Of a stretch of 64,000 nucleotides of DNA, positions 20,408 to 35,400 are shown piece by piece. The stretch spans positions 7,886,342 through 7,950,341 of the forward strand of contig OU452216.1 of the NCBI GenBank assembly GCA_911728435.2. The letters run 5' to 3'. A model generated the notes under the pieces. It was not told where the DNA came from and did no database searches. It saw only the letters and a program-made list of their open reading frames with translations. The stretch is from Apoderus coryli. Its lineage: Eukaryota; Arthropoda; Insecta; Coleoptera; Attelabidae. Positions within the stretch are counted from its first letter, which is position 1; every line of letters begins with the position of its first letter. The translations under genes and the position numbers were made by a program.

Positions 20408-20715
20408 ATGAACCAAGTGGACAGAAATAAGGTAAGTATATGATCACATCATATTTACTCATATTTTCAACGTATGTCGTATCTTAACAAACAAGTACCG
20501 GTTAGGCTTGTTTATATCGCGAATAGATGCAGAATTTTAATATAATTAAACTTATTTCCAGGGCAATATTGAAAGAGAACAGTAGATAAAAGTACAGCAA
20601 TGTACCACCAGCATGTTCAAACCGATCTATCAATAAATTAAGCCGACAATCGGACTTAAACAGTGATGGCACAGCGAAGCCTAAGGTGAACAAAATACTC
20701 ACAGATAATATGCAG
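20408..20715 (+). other. Exon-like segments, possible lncRNA or decayed gene
   Basis: ATG AAC CAA GTG GAC AGA AAT AAG is followed by a perfect donor (GTAAGTATATG). About 130 bp later the acceptor CTTATTTCCAG opens a segment ending ATATGCAG|GTAAGG. One frame of the second segment is hydrophilic and open after a single stop, but it is not in phase with the first. Splice signals are good; coding is not supported. Confidence 0.25.
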
Positions 20716-21067
20716 GTAAGGCGTTGAAACAGGTAAAAATGAGTTAATGAAGTAGTAAACTATTTGTAGAGGTGCAATCGAGATGATCTGTTCAGAGATG
20801 GCTGTATAACATAGGCGAAAACACCAAACACAGGCATAGACAGTGAAATAGGACTCTAATAACACAATCTTCACAGCACCGACCATCAGAGAGCATATAA
20901 AAATAAAGAAAACAAGAGATTACCTTACCTTCAAATTCTACTCTTTTAGTAAATAAGAAACTCAAATCAAAAACAAATAAATAAAATATAAATAAATTTA
21001 TTTATTTACAAAAATGACTAATTATAAAATTGATTATCCACAAAAAGTTCACGCCCAATTACACAAT

Positions 21068-23397
<2,330 letters not shown>

Positions 23398-23689
23398 TGT
23401 TATATGTGTTAATGTACTGTACGGATCACAAACTGTGTCTTTAGTAAACTCCACTGAACTAATATAAGGCAACTCCAAGTAGCACCCCCACTACAAGCAA
23501 TGCAATACTACACTTGGCACTACCACCTTTGTGGTTGCATTTTTTTCTAATGCTGATTTTCAGGGCCTTACTTTCTCTGTAAATGGTGCTTGCAAATATG
23601 TTAAGTGATGCAAATTCTTTAGCGATATTGCAGATATTCAATTCATAATTTAGTTATGAATTAGACGGATCCTGGGGTGTTATTTGAGC

Positions 23690-25540
23690 GTAGCATATCA
23701 ATGAAAATTGTAAAAAAATGTGAAAACTATTCATGGTACGGTTTTAGCAGTTTTTTTTTGTTTTACTAAAAGCGGACTAAGGGAAATCACTGGAAAATAG
23801 TTCTAGTTTCCTAAAATGTCCGCTAGAGAGCGTCAATCTAACTCTAAATTGAAAAACCCTATCTTCTTAAATAAATGGTGAAGGAGCCATGGAAAACGTT
23901 GGTTTGTAAAATGTTGTCTAACTTTCTTATGGATAGGCCGATTTTAATAAAATTAGGCTCAGTGTAAAGCTAATGTTTGGGAGTATCAAGCTGTTTTTAT
24001 TTATTTTTTATATATGGCCGCTAGATGGAGATATATAACAATATTTCGATTTTGTCAATTTTCTCTTGAAAAATCAAATGGAATGGTACGGTTTTAGTTT
24101 TTTTTTTGTTTTAGTAAAAGTGGACAAGAGACATCGCTGGAAAATAGTTTTAGTTTCCTAAAATGCCCGCTAGAGGGCGTAAATCTAGCTCTAAATTGAA
24201 AAACACTGTTTACTTAAAAATATACTTATATTAGGTAAGTGTTAAACTTAATGAGGATGATCTAGGTGCAATTCTAAAACTTTTTCATATAAAGCGTTTT
24301 TCTCTATCTTTTGAAATAAATGGTGGAGGAGCCCGAGAATGTTGGTTTGTAAAAAGTTGTTTAACTTTCTTATGGATAGTCCGATTTTAATAAAATTAGC
24401 CTAAAACTGACTTACCCTATACTTATATGTTGTAAGTACCGGGTATATCGATCTAGAAAACTAATCATGTTACGGCTTTAGGATTTTTTTTGTTTTAGTA
24501 AAAGTTGGCAAGGGAAATTCCTGGGAAATAGTTTTAGTTGCCTAAAATGTCCTCTAGAGGGCGTAAATCTAACTCTAAATTGAAAAAAACTGTTTACTTA
24601 AAAATTTGCTTATATTATGTAAGTGTTAAACTTAATGAGGATGATCTAAGTACAATTCTAAAACTTTTTCATATAAATCTTTTTCCCCTATCTTTTTAAA
24701 TAAATGGTGGAGGAGCCCGGGAATGTTGGTTTGTAAAAAGTTGTCTAACTTTCTAATGGATAGTCCGATTTTTATAAAATTAGGCTCAGTAGAAAGGTAA
24801 TATTTGGGAGTATCAAAAAAAGTATTGCTGCTTTTATTTAGTTTTTATATATGGCCGCTAGATGGAGATAAATAACAATGTTTCCGATATGTTCAATTTT
24901 CTTAGGAAAATCAAATGGAATGGTGCTATTAGTGTTTACTAGATAGAAAGAGCGTATAAAAATAAAGAAAACAGTGAAAACTGACTTACCCTATACTTAT
25001 ATGTAGCATGTAAGTACCGGGTATACAGATCTATCTCGAGAACTAATCATGTTTCGGCTTTAGGATTTTTTTTGTTTTAGTAAAAGTGGACAAGGGAAAT
25101 CCCTGGGGAATAGTTTTAGTTTCGTAAAATGTCCGCTAGAGGGCGTAAATCTAACTTTAAATTGAAAAACACGGTTTATTTAAAAATATGCTTATATTAC
25201 GTAAGTGTTTAACTTAATGAGGATGATCTAAGTACAATTCTAAAACTTTTTCATAAAAACCTTTTTCCCCTATCTTCTTCAATAAATGGTGGAGGAGCCG
25301 GAGAATGTTGGTTTGTAAAAAGCTGTCTAACTTGCTTATGGATAGTCCGATTTTAATAAAATTAGACTCTGTATAAAGGTGATATTCGGGAGTATCAGAA
25401 AAAGTATTGCTGCTTTTATTTATTTTTTATATATAGCCGCTAGATGGAGATATATAACAATATTTCGATTTTGTCAATTTTCTCTTGAAAAATCAAATGG
25501 AATGGTACTATTAGACTTCATTAGACAGAAAGAGCATCTT
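23690..25540. repeat. Array of about four diverged tandem units (CCGCTAGAGGGCGT family)
   Basis: Recurring blocks read TTTTGTTTTAGTAAAAG, then GGGAAATC, then AATAGTTTTAGTTTCCTAAA, then CCGCTAGAGGGCGTAAATC, then AATAAATGGTGGAGGAGCC. They start near 23,700, 24,075, 24,480 and 25,060. The TACCGGGTAT motif seen between units is also the terminal motif of the elements at 45,172 and 50,672, so these may be non-autonomous relatives. Confidence 0.75.
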
Positions 25541-25559
25541 CAATGAACCCGGATGTCAA

Positions 25560-26370
25560 TCAACCCTTCATCGCTGCTAAGTTTAAACATTAGAGGGGGC
25601 TACTGTATTGTGCCCCTCACAAAATGTTTGGAAAAGCCCAGCATAGTGAAAATTGTTTGTTTGCTATATGCATAAGAATTACAATAAAGCAAATGCATAA
25701 AATATTCTGATTTACGTAGTTATAATAAATATATAAGTAGTTACTTATGTAACGGATAGAAAAAAATGAATTCTTAATGCAATGAGTCATTACAAATCAG
25801 AACTCGCCCTATAAACCACCTACTCATGCAGAAAACATAAGTGAGACACATGTTTAAGTTTTATAATAATTAAAACAATTAAACATGTGCAAAAATGCAG
25901 GATAATTATTATTAAAGGAATTAGAAGACAAATAAGAAAATAGCAAGAAGAAAAAAACGGTGTACGTTACAAAATGGTACGATTACTTTTCAAAAACGTT
26001 GTTATTATTTACAGGTAAACCAGATTTCAATATTTATGTATATTGGACGTAAAAATTAATATTATTATTACATATCCTGTTACCTATTTCATAAATCCTT
26101 GAATTCAACGCCTGACAAATATGATATAGCTGTAATATCGGTAAAGTATTATTTACTGTAAACTAAAGTTTATAACAACTTTTTTTGCTATAGTTTGTTC
26201 AAAACGTTATTATTTGAAAATAGATCTTCTTGCATAATAATATATCATGATTGGGAATGTTTAATCTTCATATCCGTAGTACCTTTTCCCTCTTAATATA
26301 ACGAAAGCAATCTAAATCTAAATTTTTTTTTCGTTCAAATACGTCCAACTTTACAACTTACTTACGTAAT
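25560..26370. other. AT-rich spacer
   Basis: No gene, strong repeat or RNA seen. Confidence 0.4.
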
Positions 26371-26374
26371 CAGG

Positions 26375-27370
26375 AGTACTATCATTGTTCTGCGTGAATT
26401 TCACGAGCTCATTATTAGGAAAACAGATTTCAATTTTTTGGGGCCTTGGACGCTATCATACAGGACCTAATCAAGACCTAAGAAACTATCCTTAATGACC
26501 GTTGAGGCGCATGTCGTTTGGCATGCAAATAACCCTTCATAATGTCATTGTCCTGCGTAAATTTATAGGAAAATGATTGTTCTAATTTAAAAGTGTTCTA
26601 AAAGCAAAATATCGAACGGTGTGGCTGTCTGATGAGTATGAACGAGTAGGAAATATGCGCAGTAGTCTCTACTTGATACATTGAAATAACAAACTTCCAG
26701 ACAAGAGTAAGGATAGAGTATTTTATTTTTCTCTTAAATACTGTAAATATGTTAATAACTTTAGTAAATTGCGATGCTTTGAGTATCTCAGTAATATATT
26801 ATCGGGAGACTCGGGAGATTCCTACCCAACATTATTATGTTGACAAAAAGACAGAACACTCACCATCTTTTGGAGCTCATTTGAGCAGTTTACAGAGATA
26901 TGGAGCTGAAGGATACATTGAAGAATCTTTGAATAATTAGATTGAAATTTTGAAACAAAATTCTACATATATTAATACACATATGTGCCTCTACATCATT
27001 TTCCGGACATATCCAGGAGTATTACATTTCCAATTTCCGACACAACAGACAGACACGAAAATAATAAAAGAAAATTTCACGACCCCATTATTAGGAAAAC
27101 AGATTTCAATTTTTTAGGGCCTTGGTTTGGCATAGGACGCTATCATACAGGACTTAATCAATACCTAAGAAACTATCCTTAATAACCCTTGAGGCGCATG
27201 TCGTTTGGCATGCAAATAACCCTTCATAATATCATTGTCCTGCGTAAATTTCACGACCCCATTATTAGGAAAACATATTTAAATTTTTTGGGGCCTTGGT
27301 TTGGTATAGGACGCTATCATACAACTATCCTTAATGACTGTTCCGAAGAATGTCGTTTGGCATGCAAATA
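26375..27370. repeat. Satellite-like monomers (about 170 bp), interrupted array
   Basis: Copies of ATTATTAGGAAAACAGATTT, then GGGGCCTTGG, then CTAAGAAACTATCCTTAA, then GGCATGCAAATAACCCTTCA start near 26,413, 27,087 and 27,259. Related monomers are at 33,110-33,520 and a fragment is near 58,608. Confidence 0.8.
26749..26940 (+). other. Unrecognised 63-codon ORF
   Basis: The composition is not low-complexity (for example RETREIPTQHYYVDKK) and the ORF lies between satellite copies. No family is recognised, and no TATA or clear splice context is seen. It could be a fragment of a transposon gene or chance. Confidence 0.2.
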
Positions 27371-28229
27371 AAACAACGGCAGGAATATTTGTTAGACGTC
27401 CTGTATAATAGTGAAACAAGTTTACGTTTATTATTTTTAACATATTTTCAAAAAATATCTATTAATAATATCAATGTAAAATTTGTAACTAATTCTTGGA
27501 ATTAATTATTAATAATAATTATAAGGTCACATATAATTATCTTACAATATGTTTATTGTCCGTTTGTATTTATTATTAAATATGGATTTTGTGTTGGAAA
27601 AAAAAATCAGAAATTCTAATTATTGTGCTAAATGAACACACCCTGTCAATAAGAATTTGTTAAGTTGTAAATCAATTATTGCAACTTTTTGTTTTTGATG
27701 CGGATTTTTAAAATCTAATTTCCATTAGACTACCAGGGTTGCCTTGTATATTTCTGGATTTGCCAACCCTGGTGGTGCAATCTGGCAACTGACAGCTCTG
27801 TCGTATAGTTTATAGGGTCATTATTTATAATTTGACACTGATTTAGAGCCGTTATTATTGATGATCTTTAAACTACAGGTCTAAGGGTTTTTGCGGTAGC
27901 ATCTTTTAGAGAATAAATAGCACCTCATTCGTTATTACTTTTTTAAGAAGCAAAATTCATTGAGAGCTTTCAGTAGATAATATATTGGACTATCTTTAAT
28001 TTGCCGATACTATTTTAAAACCAAAAGCTCTCCGCGCTCGTCGTATACAAATAGAGTGAAAGTCAATATCAAGTTCAAACTACATATCGACTTCCCCTTA
28101 ACAGTTATCCACATACAAAATAGGTAACACATATTATTGCGCTTAAAGATATTTATTCTAATAACATTATTTTATAAAAAAAATCACAAGAAACCTCTTA
28201 AGTGGGGCGGTATGCCACAGTATCACTCA

Positions 28230-28237
28230 TATAAATA
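28230..28237 (+). promoter_or_regulatory. TATA box of gene B
   Basis: TATAAATA lies about 30 bp upstream of a plausible start site (around 28,260) and 44 bp before the ATG at 28,281. Confidence 0.7.
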
Positions 28238-28280
28238 CCAAAAAGTCTATTTTCCAAAGCATTCAAGTTGAACACACACA

Positions 28281-29471
28281 ATGAGGGCATTGCAAGTAAG
28301 CAGTTATCAACTCTAAAACTTCACAAATAGCTATAACGAATTTTAATTTATATAATTCAAAAGCACAGTAAAAGAAAATTAGCTTGAAATTGACTCAAAA
28401 AACTTATTTAATTGACCTTTTTTGCATTAAATTTTGTAAATAAAAAACTAAAATCACGGTTTTTTTAATGTTTAGGTTTTCGCTGTTGTACTCGCTGTTG
28501 GCGCAATCTCTGCCGGTAAAGTCGAAGTGAAAAAAGACAAAAGAGGTTTGATCCTTGGAGATGGACATGGCCTAGGACTTGGTGGTGCAGCTCTTGTTGG
28601 CAACGGTTTGGCATTAGGCAATGGCGCCCTTTGGGGTGGTAATGGTTTGGCATTAGGCAATGGCGTCCTTTTAGGTGGTAATGGTTTGGCTCTTGGTGGT
28701 GTAGGTTTAGGTAATATGTTTGTAATTTTATTAATATCTAATACAGGGTAATAACTCACCCTGTAGGTGTCATCCTACGGATTCAATTATCTCTCCGAGA
28801 GAAACAACGTATAGAAGTGGAAATTTACTTGCTCATTTTTATCGATAGGTTTGGGAGGCGCCGGACTTGGCTTAGGAAATGGTGTAGGCATTGCTGGAGT
28901 CAGAACCTCATCCGCCTCAGTCTCAACCATTGATAGAGCTGTTGCTGTACCCGTACCAGCTCCCGTACCAGTCCCAGTCACCCGTCCAGTACCCTACCCA
29001 GTCCCACAAGCTGTCGGTGTGGATGTTCCCCGTCCATATCCAGTCGACGCTCCACACGCCGTCCCAGTCTTAGTTAACCGTCCAGTTCCTGTTGACGTTC
29101 CACGTCCAGTCGCAGTCAGCCAACCTGTACCAGTCCCATACGCAGTCAATAGAGCCGTTGGAGTCCCTGTACCTGCTCCAGTACCCTATGATGTACCTCA
29201 ACCTGTAGCTGTGGGCGTTGCTACCGGTCCAATTGGTCTTGGAGGTGCAGGAATCGGTCTTGGAGGTGCCGGAATCGGTCTTGGAGGTGCAGGAGTCGGT
29301 CTTGGAGGTATTGGAGCTAATGGAGTTGGTATTGGTCTTGGAGGTATTGGAGCTAATGGAGTCGGTATTGGTCTTGGAGGCGCTGGACTTAGAGGTATCG
29401 GTATCGGTAGTTTAGGCTCCGGTTTGTTGGTGAATGGTGGTCATGGAGGTGTTCTTGTCCGCGGACACTAG
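28281..29471 (+). CDS. Secreted PV-rich/Gly-rich structural (cuticle-like) protein, gene B
   Basis: Three coding exons: 28,281-28,295 (MRALQ), 28,476-28,710, and 28,849-29,471, giving 290 aa. A signal peptide (MRALQVFAVVLAVGAISAG) is split by intron 1 exactly as in gene A. Next come KKDKRGLILG, a Gly/Asn/Leu repeat (NGLALGNG type), a Ser/Thr patch, about 100 residues of Val-Pro repeats, and a C-terminus of GIGLGGAG and GIGANGVG repeats. A tiny first exon carrying only the first residues is typical of insect cuticle genes. AATAAA is at 29,567-29,572. It is divergent to paralogue A (21,068-23,397), and about 4.9 kb lies between the start codons. Repeat-number differences account for much of the length difference (290 against 233). 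Confidence 0.92.
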
Positions 29472-29566
29472 GAGTATGAGTAAATGTCTAGTAAAGCAAG
29501 TGTTATATTTTGTTTATTTATGTGAATGTATTTGCATGCCAATTTTTTGTAAATATTTAGTCAACT

Positions 29567-29572
29567 AATAAA
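29567..29572 (+). terminator. Poly(A) signal of gene B
   Basis: AATAAA about 95 bp after the stop codon. Confidence 0.75.
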
Positions 29573-29599
29573 TTATTTACACAAAGATCTGTGATTTTA

Positions 29600-30220
29600 A
29601 TATTTTTCCGTTATAACGACGAAATTAAATTAATTTGCTAACAACAGACAACAAACTAAAATAATGCAATAGAAGTAAAGATATAAAAAAAAAATAATTA
29701 GAAAACCGGATGTAAAAATATATTTAAAAAAGTTGCTGCTTTGTGACAAGGCACTTATTTATGCAGTTGACTGCAATTAATGCTGTTATTTTTCTAATTA
29801 ACAGTCACGTAATCTAAAATATATCACTACGCCCATATAAAGATACTGTGTGACAAAGAAAACCGTCTGTGATATCTTGAGAAGTGTCTTTCACAGTTTA
29901 TTTATTTAAATTCAAAGTTTCCTCAACTCATGTAATATTTTTGAACTATTTAGGTGTGTTTCAAAAAATATAAGGTATGAAAAGTATATTTTGCAACATA
30001 GTATGATTAGTAATTTATGTAAGTAACTAGAAAATTATAAATTTATGTAAACAAAAAAATTGACATTATACTATATAATAACAAGAATTATTATGATAAT
30101 ACCAATCTGGTTAATTATAAGAAAGAATGGGTTGAATTTTCTTTTGCCCTTGATTACAGCAAATGTTTATAATGTATATAATACAGGGGTTTCCCGAAAC
30201 TAAAGCGACAAACTACATAA
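29600..30220. other. AT-rich intergenic
   Basis: No gene seen. A TACAGGGG-type element end lies at about 30,182. Confidence 0.4.
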
Positions 30221-30227
30221 CATTATA

Positions 30228-31502
30228 TTGGGTCTGCCAGATAACTTTTTTTTTTTTGAAAATGCTATAAAAGAAAAACTGCTGAATATTTCCTCAAATT
30301 TCTTTTTTTATTTTAAAGTACAATCCTTCCGGTTAATAATGACAAATAATTTCATTCAAATGGCTGCCTCGGCTGGCCATGCAGTAGCCTACACGATCGG
30401 TCCAATTTTTAAGCACATTATCGATTGTGTGCAGCTGTATTTCACCAATGGCTTCACGAATATTGTCCTTTAAAGCGTCAATTGTCTCTGGCTTGTCGGC
30501 GTAACACTTATCTTTGACGGCACCCCACAAATAATAGTCCAACGGTGTCAAATCGCAGCTATGAGGTGGCCAAACGACATCAGCTCTGCGGCTGATAATG
30601 CGATCTTCAAAAACAGGGCGCAAAACATCGAGTGTAGCTTCGTCCTGTTGAAGCCAAATGTTGCCAATATCCTCCTCTTCAATTTTTGTGAACAAAAATT
30701 CGTTCAACGTGGCGCGATAACGATCGCCATTGACTGTAACGGCCACTCCTTGCTCATTTTCAAAGAAAAATGGCCCAATTATGCCTCCGGACCAAAATCC
30801 GCACCAAACAGTGACTCGTTTTGGGTGCATCGGCTTTTCAATGTATGCGTGCGGGTTTTCTGTGCCCCAAATGCGACAATTTTGCTTGTTTACATACCCG
30901 CCAAGATCAAAATGAGCTTCATCTGAAAAGATGATCTTTTGGCAAAATCGGCATCTTCTGTAAGTCGATCTCAGGCCCACTGAGCGAAGCGAAAACGCAT
31001 TGGATGGTCAGTTGGCTTCAACTCCTGAACCAATTGGACTTTGTATGGCGTCATACCAAGGTCTTTATGCAAAATTCGTCTCAATGATGTCTCCGAAATG
31101 TTCAATTGTTGAGACCGACGGTGAATTGATGTTGATGGCGCTTCACGCACACTTTCTGCCACAGCAGCAATATTCTCGGGTGTACGCACTGTTTGCTTTG
31201 GTTTATCGATGAGGATGCCAGTTTCTTTCACTTTTTTCACGAGATAACGAACATACGGAGCTGACGGTGCTTCTCTTCTATCCAAAATCCGTACGCAATT
31301 TTCGCACACATTCTGCAACATTACCATGATTTTCAAAGTAATGTCGCAATATTTCCCAGCGTTGTTCAAGCGTATACACAACCATATTCGTTCAGCGAAA
31401 GGATAAAACTAATTATCTGTCAAATCAGACATGAGCTAAGTGTTACCCTTGACGAAATAAGCACTAGTTGAAAAAAAAAAACGTTAGATGGCGGACCCGA
31501 TA
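30228..31502 (-). mobile_element. Defective mariner-family transposon
   Basis: The terminal inverted repeats (TTGGGTCTGCCAGATAAC at the left; TCGGGTCCGCCATCTAAC, inverted, at the right) are flanked by TA. The minus-strand transposase is in two frames: an N-terminal part (31,381-30,971) with helix-turn-helix sequence (SIHRRSQQLNISETSLRRIL) and a catalytic part (30,980-30,333) with IFSDEAHF and CDLTPLDYYLWG. One frameshift joins them, and the region around the second Asp is deleted (QQDEATLDV against QQDGATCNTAEATLDV in the 15.4-kb copy). Not functional. Confidence 0.92.
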
Positions 31503-31546
31503 TTTGATGCTGAGAGAGTGGTTTGGATGTTCCTCGATAGAGCTTT

Positions 31547-31978
31547 TTAGAGCAGCTGCATCCAAAATAAGAATTGCCATGATGATCGCCAATCTTCGTC
31601 GCGAAGATGGCACCTAGAGAGAGAGAGAGAGTTTACTAGGTGATTGACTAATTTCCAGCTATCCCTTGCTAGATTCGAACACTGACTCAAATACCCATCA
31701 AAAGCCAACTGCTTCGCTGACAAAATGTCCCTTATAAAATCGGAATAAAGCTCATTGTAAACAGTCCAGCTAGAAGCATCCCTTTTTACATTGCATAGAA
31801 TCTTAATACCCTCCAAAATATTTCTTTTCTGTTCAAGATCCGAGTTCCACAATTTAACGGGTGGGTTTTTATTATCTGCAACCCTTCTCACAATGCGACT
31901 AAAAGCTCCTATCAAATGACCCGCGGAGTGATCAACATCTAAAACAGCCGCAGCCATCGATCCCCAATCAATCTCCAT
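31547..31978 (-). pseudogene. LINE ORF2 fragment (endonuclease-RT linker)
   Basis: A 143-codon minus-strand frame has the character of the LINE linker (NPPVKLWNSDLEQ and similar). It ends with ARDSWKLVNHLVN and then decays into a GA microsatellite (31,616-31,630) and a tail motif (DWRSSWQFLFW). No catalytic RT motif remains. Confidence 0.5.
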
Positions 31979-32439
31979 CAGCCGCCGCCGTCTAAAATAT
32001 AAGAACCAAACACCCCATGAAAAGTAAACTGAAAAAAATATTAGAATTACGGTTAAAGAATAATCAAAAAAATAAATATTTGGATATAATGAAGTTAAAA
32101 CAAAATTATTTTACTGTAAAAAAACTGACCAAACAATAAAAAGTGTTTTTCGTGATTAATTATATTAAATTTGATGAAAGATTTAAAATGTGAAGCACTG
32201 GAAGGGTCTTAGGATGATGTCTTTGGTGCAACGTCATCATATTTCGGGTTTTTTTCACTGGTTTCCATAAATTTAATGCCATCAGTTTAGGTATTATGAT
32301 TTTAGTAAATATTAAGGCGAGACTTACATCTTTCTTCTACTTGGGAATATAATTATTATTATTAGAACATGTAATATAAATTAAATCAAAATAATCGATA
32401 GATAACTCATATATATAAATGTAAAACAATGATTTATTC

Positions 32440-35400
32440 TTAGAAGTTTAGCTTCTTGAGTTGTTTGAAGAAGCTGTAGACGGTAAGTACCTGGTAGACG
32501 ATGATAACTGTAAAAATAACATAAATAATTAGCATATTAATTTTTTTGACGTTAAGGACATCTAATCATGAAAAAAACCTAAATTGTAATTTTTTGAAAA
32601 GATGACTGCCTGAGGACGGTTTTTTTGAAATATTTTCGAAACGAGTTAAGGTGAGTTAAGCAAATTTAGCATATTTATTCATCTGGTTAAATGTCGTAAA
32701 CTGACATGAAATTGAATAAAAAAGGATAACCATAGGCGGGTAAAAAGGGGGGCCCTTGCCTTAATTATAACCTAACTTTTTTTTCTTGTGGTTTTTAGTC
32801 ATTTTGTGTCAGAAATGTGATAAAATAAAGTGTTGTACATAAAAAAGGTATACTTGGTGTTTCTCGAAAAACTTAAAGGTTTTCGAGAAATTCGAGATTG
32901 AAAATTTTAGTACAAAACTGGTCCTTAAGGGTAAAAAACGGTTAATCTCGATTTCCGGTAAAACTGCAAGTCCTATGAGAAAAAGTTTAATAGCAAAGTT
33001 GTAGGTAGTAAAAAGATCTACAACTTTTGTATAGACACGTTTTTCACATAACCTCAAAATTTATGTGAAAAATTCGAATAACCGAGTTTTTGGTTGGGTT
33101 GGGTTGCGCTGCGCATGTAGTTTCGCATGCAAATAGCCCTTCATAATATCATTGTCCTGTCTAAATTTCACAACCCTTCAGGCAAGGAAAAAATTTCAAT
33201 TTTTTGATGCTTTTGCTCGGTATTGGACTATAGAACGCTATCATTCAAGCCCTAAGAAACTATCCTTAATGACACTGACTGCGCATGTTGTTTGGCATGC
33301 AAATAGCCCTTCATAATATCATTGTCCTGTCTAAATTTCACAACCCTTCAGGCAAGGAAAAAATTTCAATTTTTTGATGCTTTTGCTCGGTATTGAACTA
33401 TAGAATGCTATCATTTAAGCCCTAAGAAACTATCCTTAATGACACTGACTACGCATGTCGTTTGGCATGCAGATAGCCCTTCATAATACCATTGTCCTGT
33501 CTAAATTTCACAACCCTTCTTTGTTCGCATCTTTTTTATAAAAAAATATTGGCCAAATTTGACTACTTTTCTTTCCTTTTCCGGCAAATCCAGATGTTGT
33601 ATCGCAACCAGAAGAACAATGGAGAAATGCAACGATATTTTTTAAGGATTCATATTTGAAACTATTAGATCATTATTTGCATTTTCTGAGAACATTTACC
33701 ATAGTAGTGTATATTTTTTTTATACCATCAGAAAGTAGAGATTTCAACACACCAACTTTTTTAAAAAAGCAGATATTTTGACGTGAGAATTTTCGATTAC
33801 AAATTAGGGTGCTTTTTCGATATTTTCATAAAAATCGTCCTCAGGCTCTTTGCAATTAAGGACCTTTCGAATAATTGCAATTTAAGTTTTTTTCTTGATT
33901 AGACGCCCTCAATTTGCTCACAAATTAAATAGGATTAAAATCTGAAAGAGGAGCCTTTTTTTTAGATATAAAAAAGAAAATTATGAAAATGTACAAGAAA
34001 AAGACAACAAAAACTAATGACTATGAAACTTTAAAGCAGTTGTTTGAAGTGTGTGTGATTGTTTAAGAGAAAAAATATAATCAAAACTTGATCGGTACTT
34101 ACAAGAAACAGTACAGCTCATAGCCAAATGACCCATGATAAAATATGCGTTATCATTTCCGGAATGATGCACAAGAGCAACCAATGTTCCAATAATATAG
34201 AAAAACAATCCTATAGGGTTGAATATTAGCCAGGGCAGTAATAGGACTGGCCGGCTCTAAAAATAGAGAACAAATACATTGGCAAAGGGATTGTTTTTGG
34301 TTGTTTTGTTTAGTGACAGAATAAAGAGCTATTAGGTTGAAATTGGTTGGATTGAAGGGGTATATTTTTGTAAATACTCACTGTTTCTGCTCCAAATATC
34401 AAGAATATGGAGAAAATGAACTGAAGAGCACAGCAAGTTGCAAGGATGATCAGTATAGTCCTTAGAGCTAAAAAATATAATTAATTAGCAAAATCACCAA
34501 CATTAAAATATTTAGAGGAAACAGAATATCCGCATTTTATAATATAAACAATAATGGGCACAATATACAGGGTGATTCATTATGGTTGCAAAACAAACGA
34601 AAACTGGAGATTCCTGAAAACTTTAGTTACTTGTCTACCACGGTGTGCAGGGGCTCCGTCATGTTGATACCACATGTTTTGAACAATATTCAGAGGTACA
34701 TCCTCAATAAATTCGGTTAGGCGGTTGTGTAGGAAAAGACTGTATTGATTTGAGTTTAAATGCCCATTAATTACGAACAACGGCAATAATTTATTGTTAA
34801 ACATGCCACCCCAAACATTGATACTAAAACGTTCTTGAAAATTTTGCGGCCTAATAGCACGAGGGTTGTTTAAAGTTGCTTCATCTGACCAGAGCACTTT
34901 CTCTAAAAATCTTTCATCTTCTTGATGCTTACCAAGAACCCAATTACAAAATAGTAGACGCCTTTCACGGTCTCCAGGATGTAGGGCCTGGACATCTTGA
35001 TGATGATAGAGATAGAGCATTTCTCGATTTAATAGTCTCCAAACAGTTGTTCGAGGTAATGCCAATTGAGTTCGTATTCTTCTTCGGATCGTCTAAAACT
35101 AAATCCACTATGTTTTCTTCAGTTTAAATATTTAGACGACGCGGTCGTTTGTTAACTCTAGGTAAAATGCTCCCTATCGTTCTAAGCCTGTGAAATGTAC
35201 CCGTCCATGTTTTGTGATATGGATGACGTCTATTAGGATAGGTAATTTGGTATTCTCTGGCCGCTGCTCTTGCATTTGCATTACACAAACATATTCTTCA
35301 ATTGAAAAACTCATTTTAATTTAGAAAAAAACATTCGCAATATTAAAAACAACTACGAAATAATAAAACAATTTTAACTAATTTAAATTTGTTGCTGTCA

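Noticed and set aside
26628..26665. CTGATGA followed by GAAAT, resembling a hammerhead core
   Set aside because: No complementary stem II and no stem III/GUH arrangement; chance match.
30561..30926. 121-aa plus-strand ORF
   Set aside because: Antisense of the mariner transposase catalytic domain.
32605..32650. CTGAGGA ... CGAAACGAG, hammerhead-like spacing
   Set aside because: The intervening T-rich sequence does not pair; it belongs to a dispersed repeat also seen near 6,745 and 33,820.
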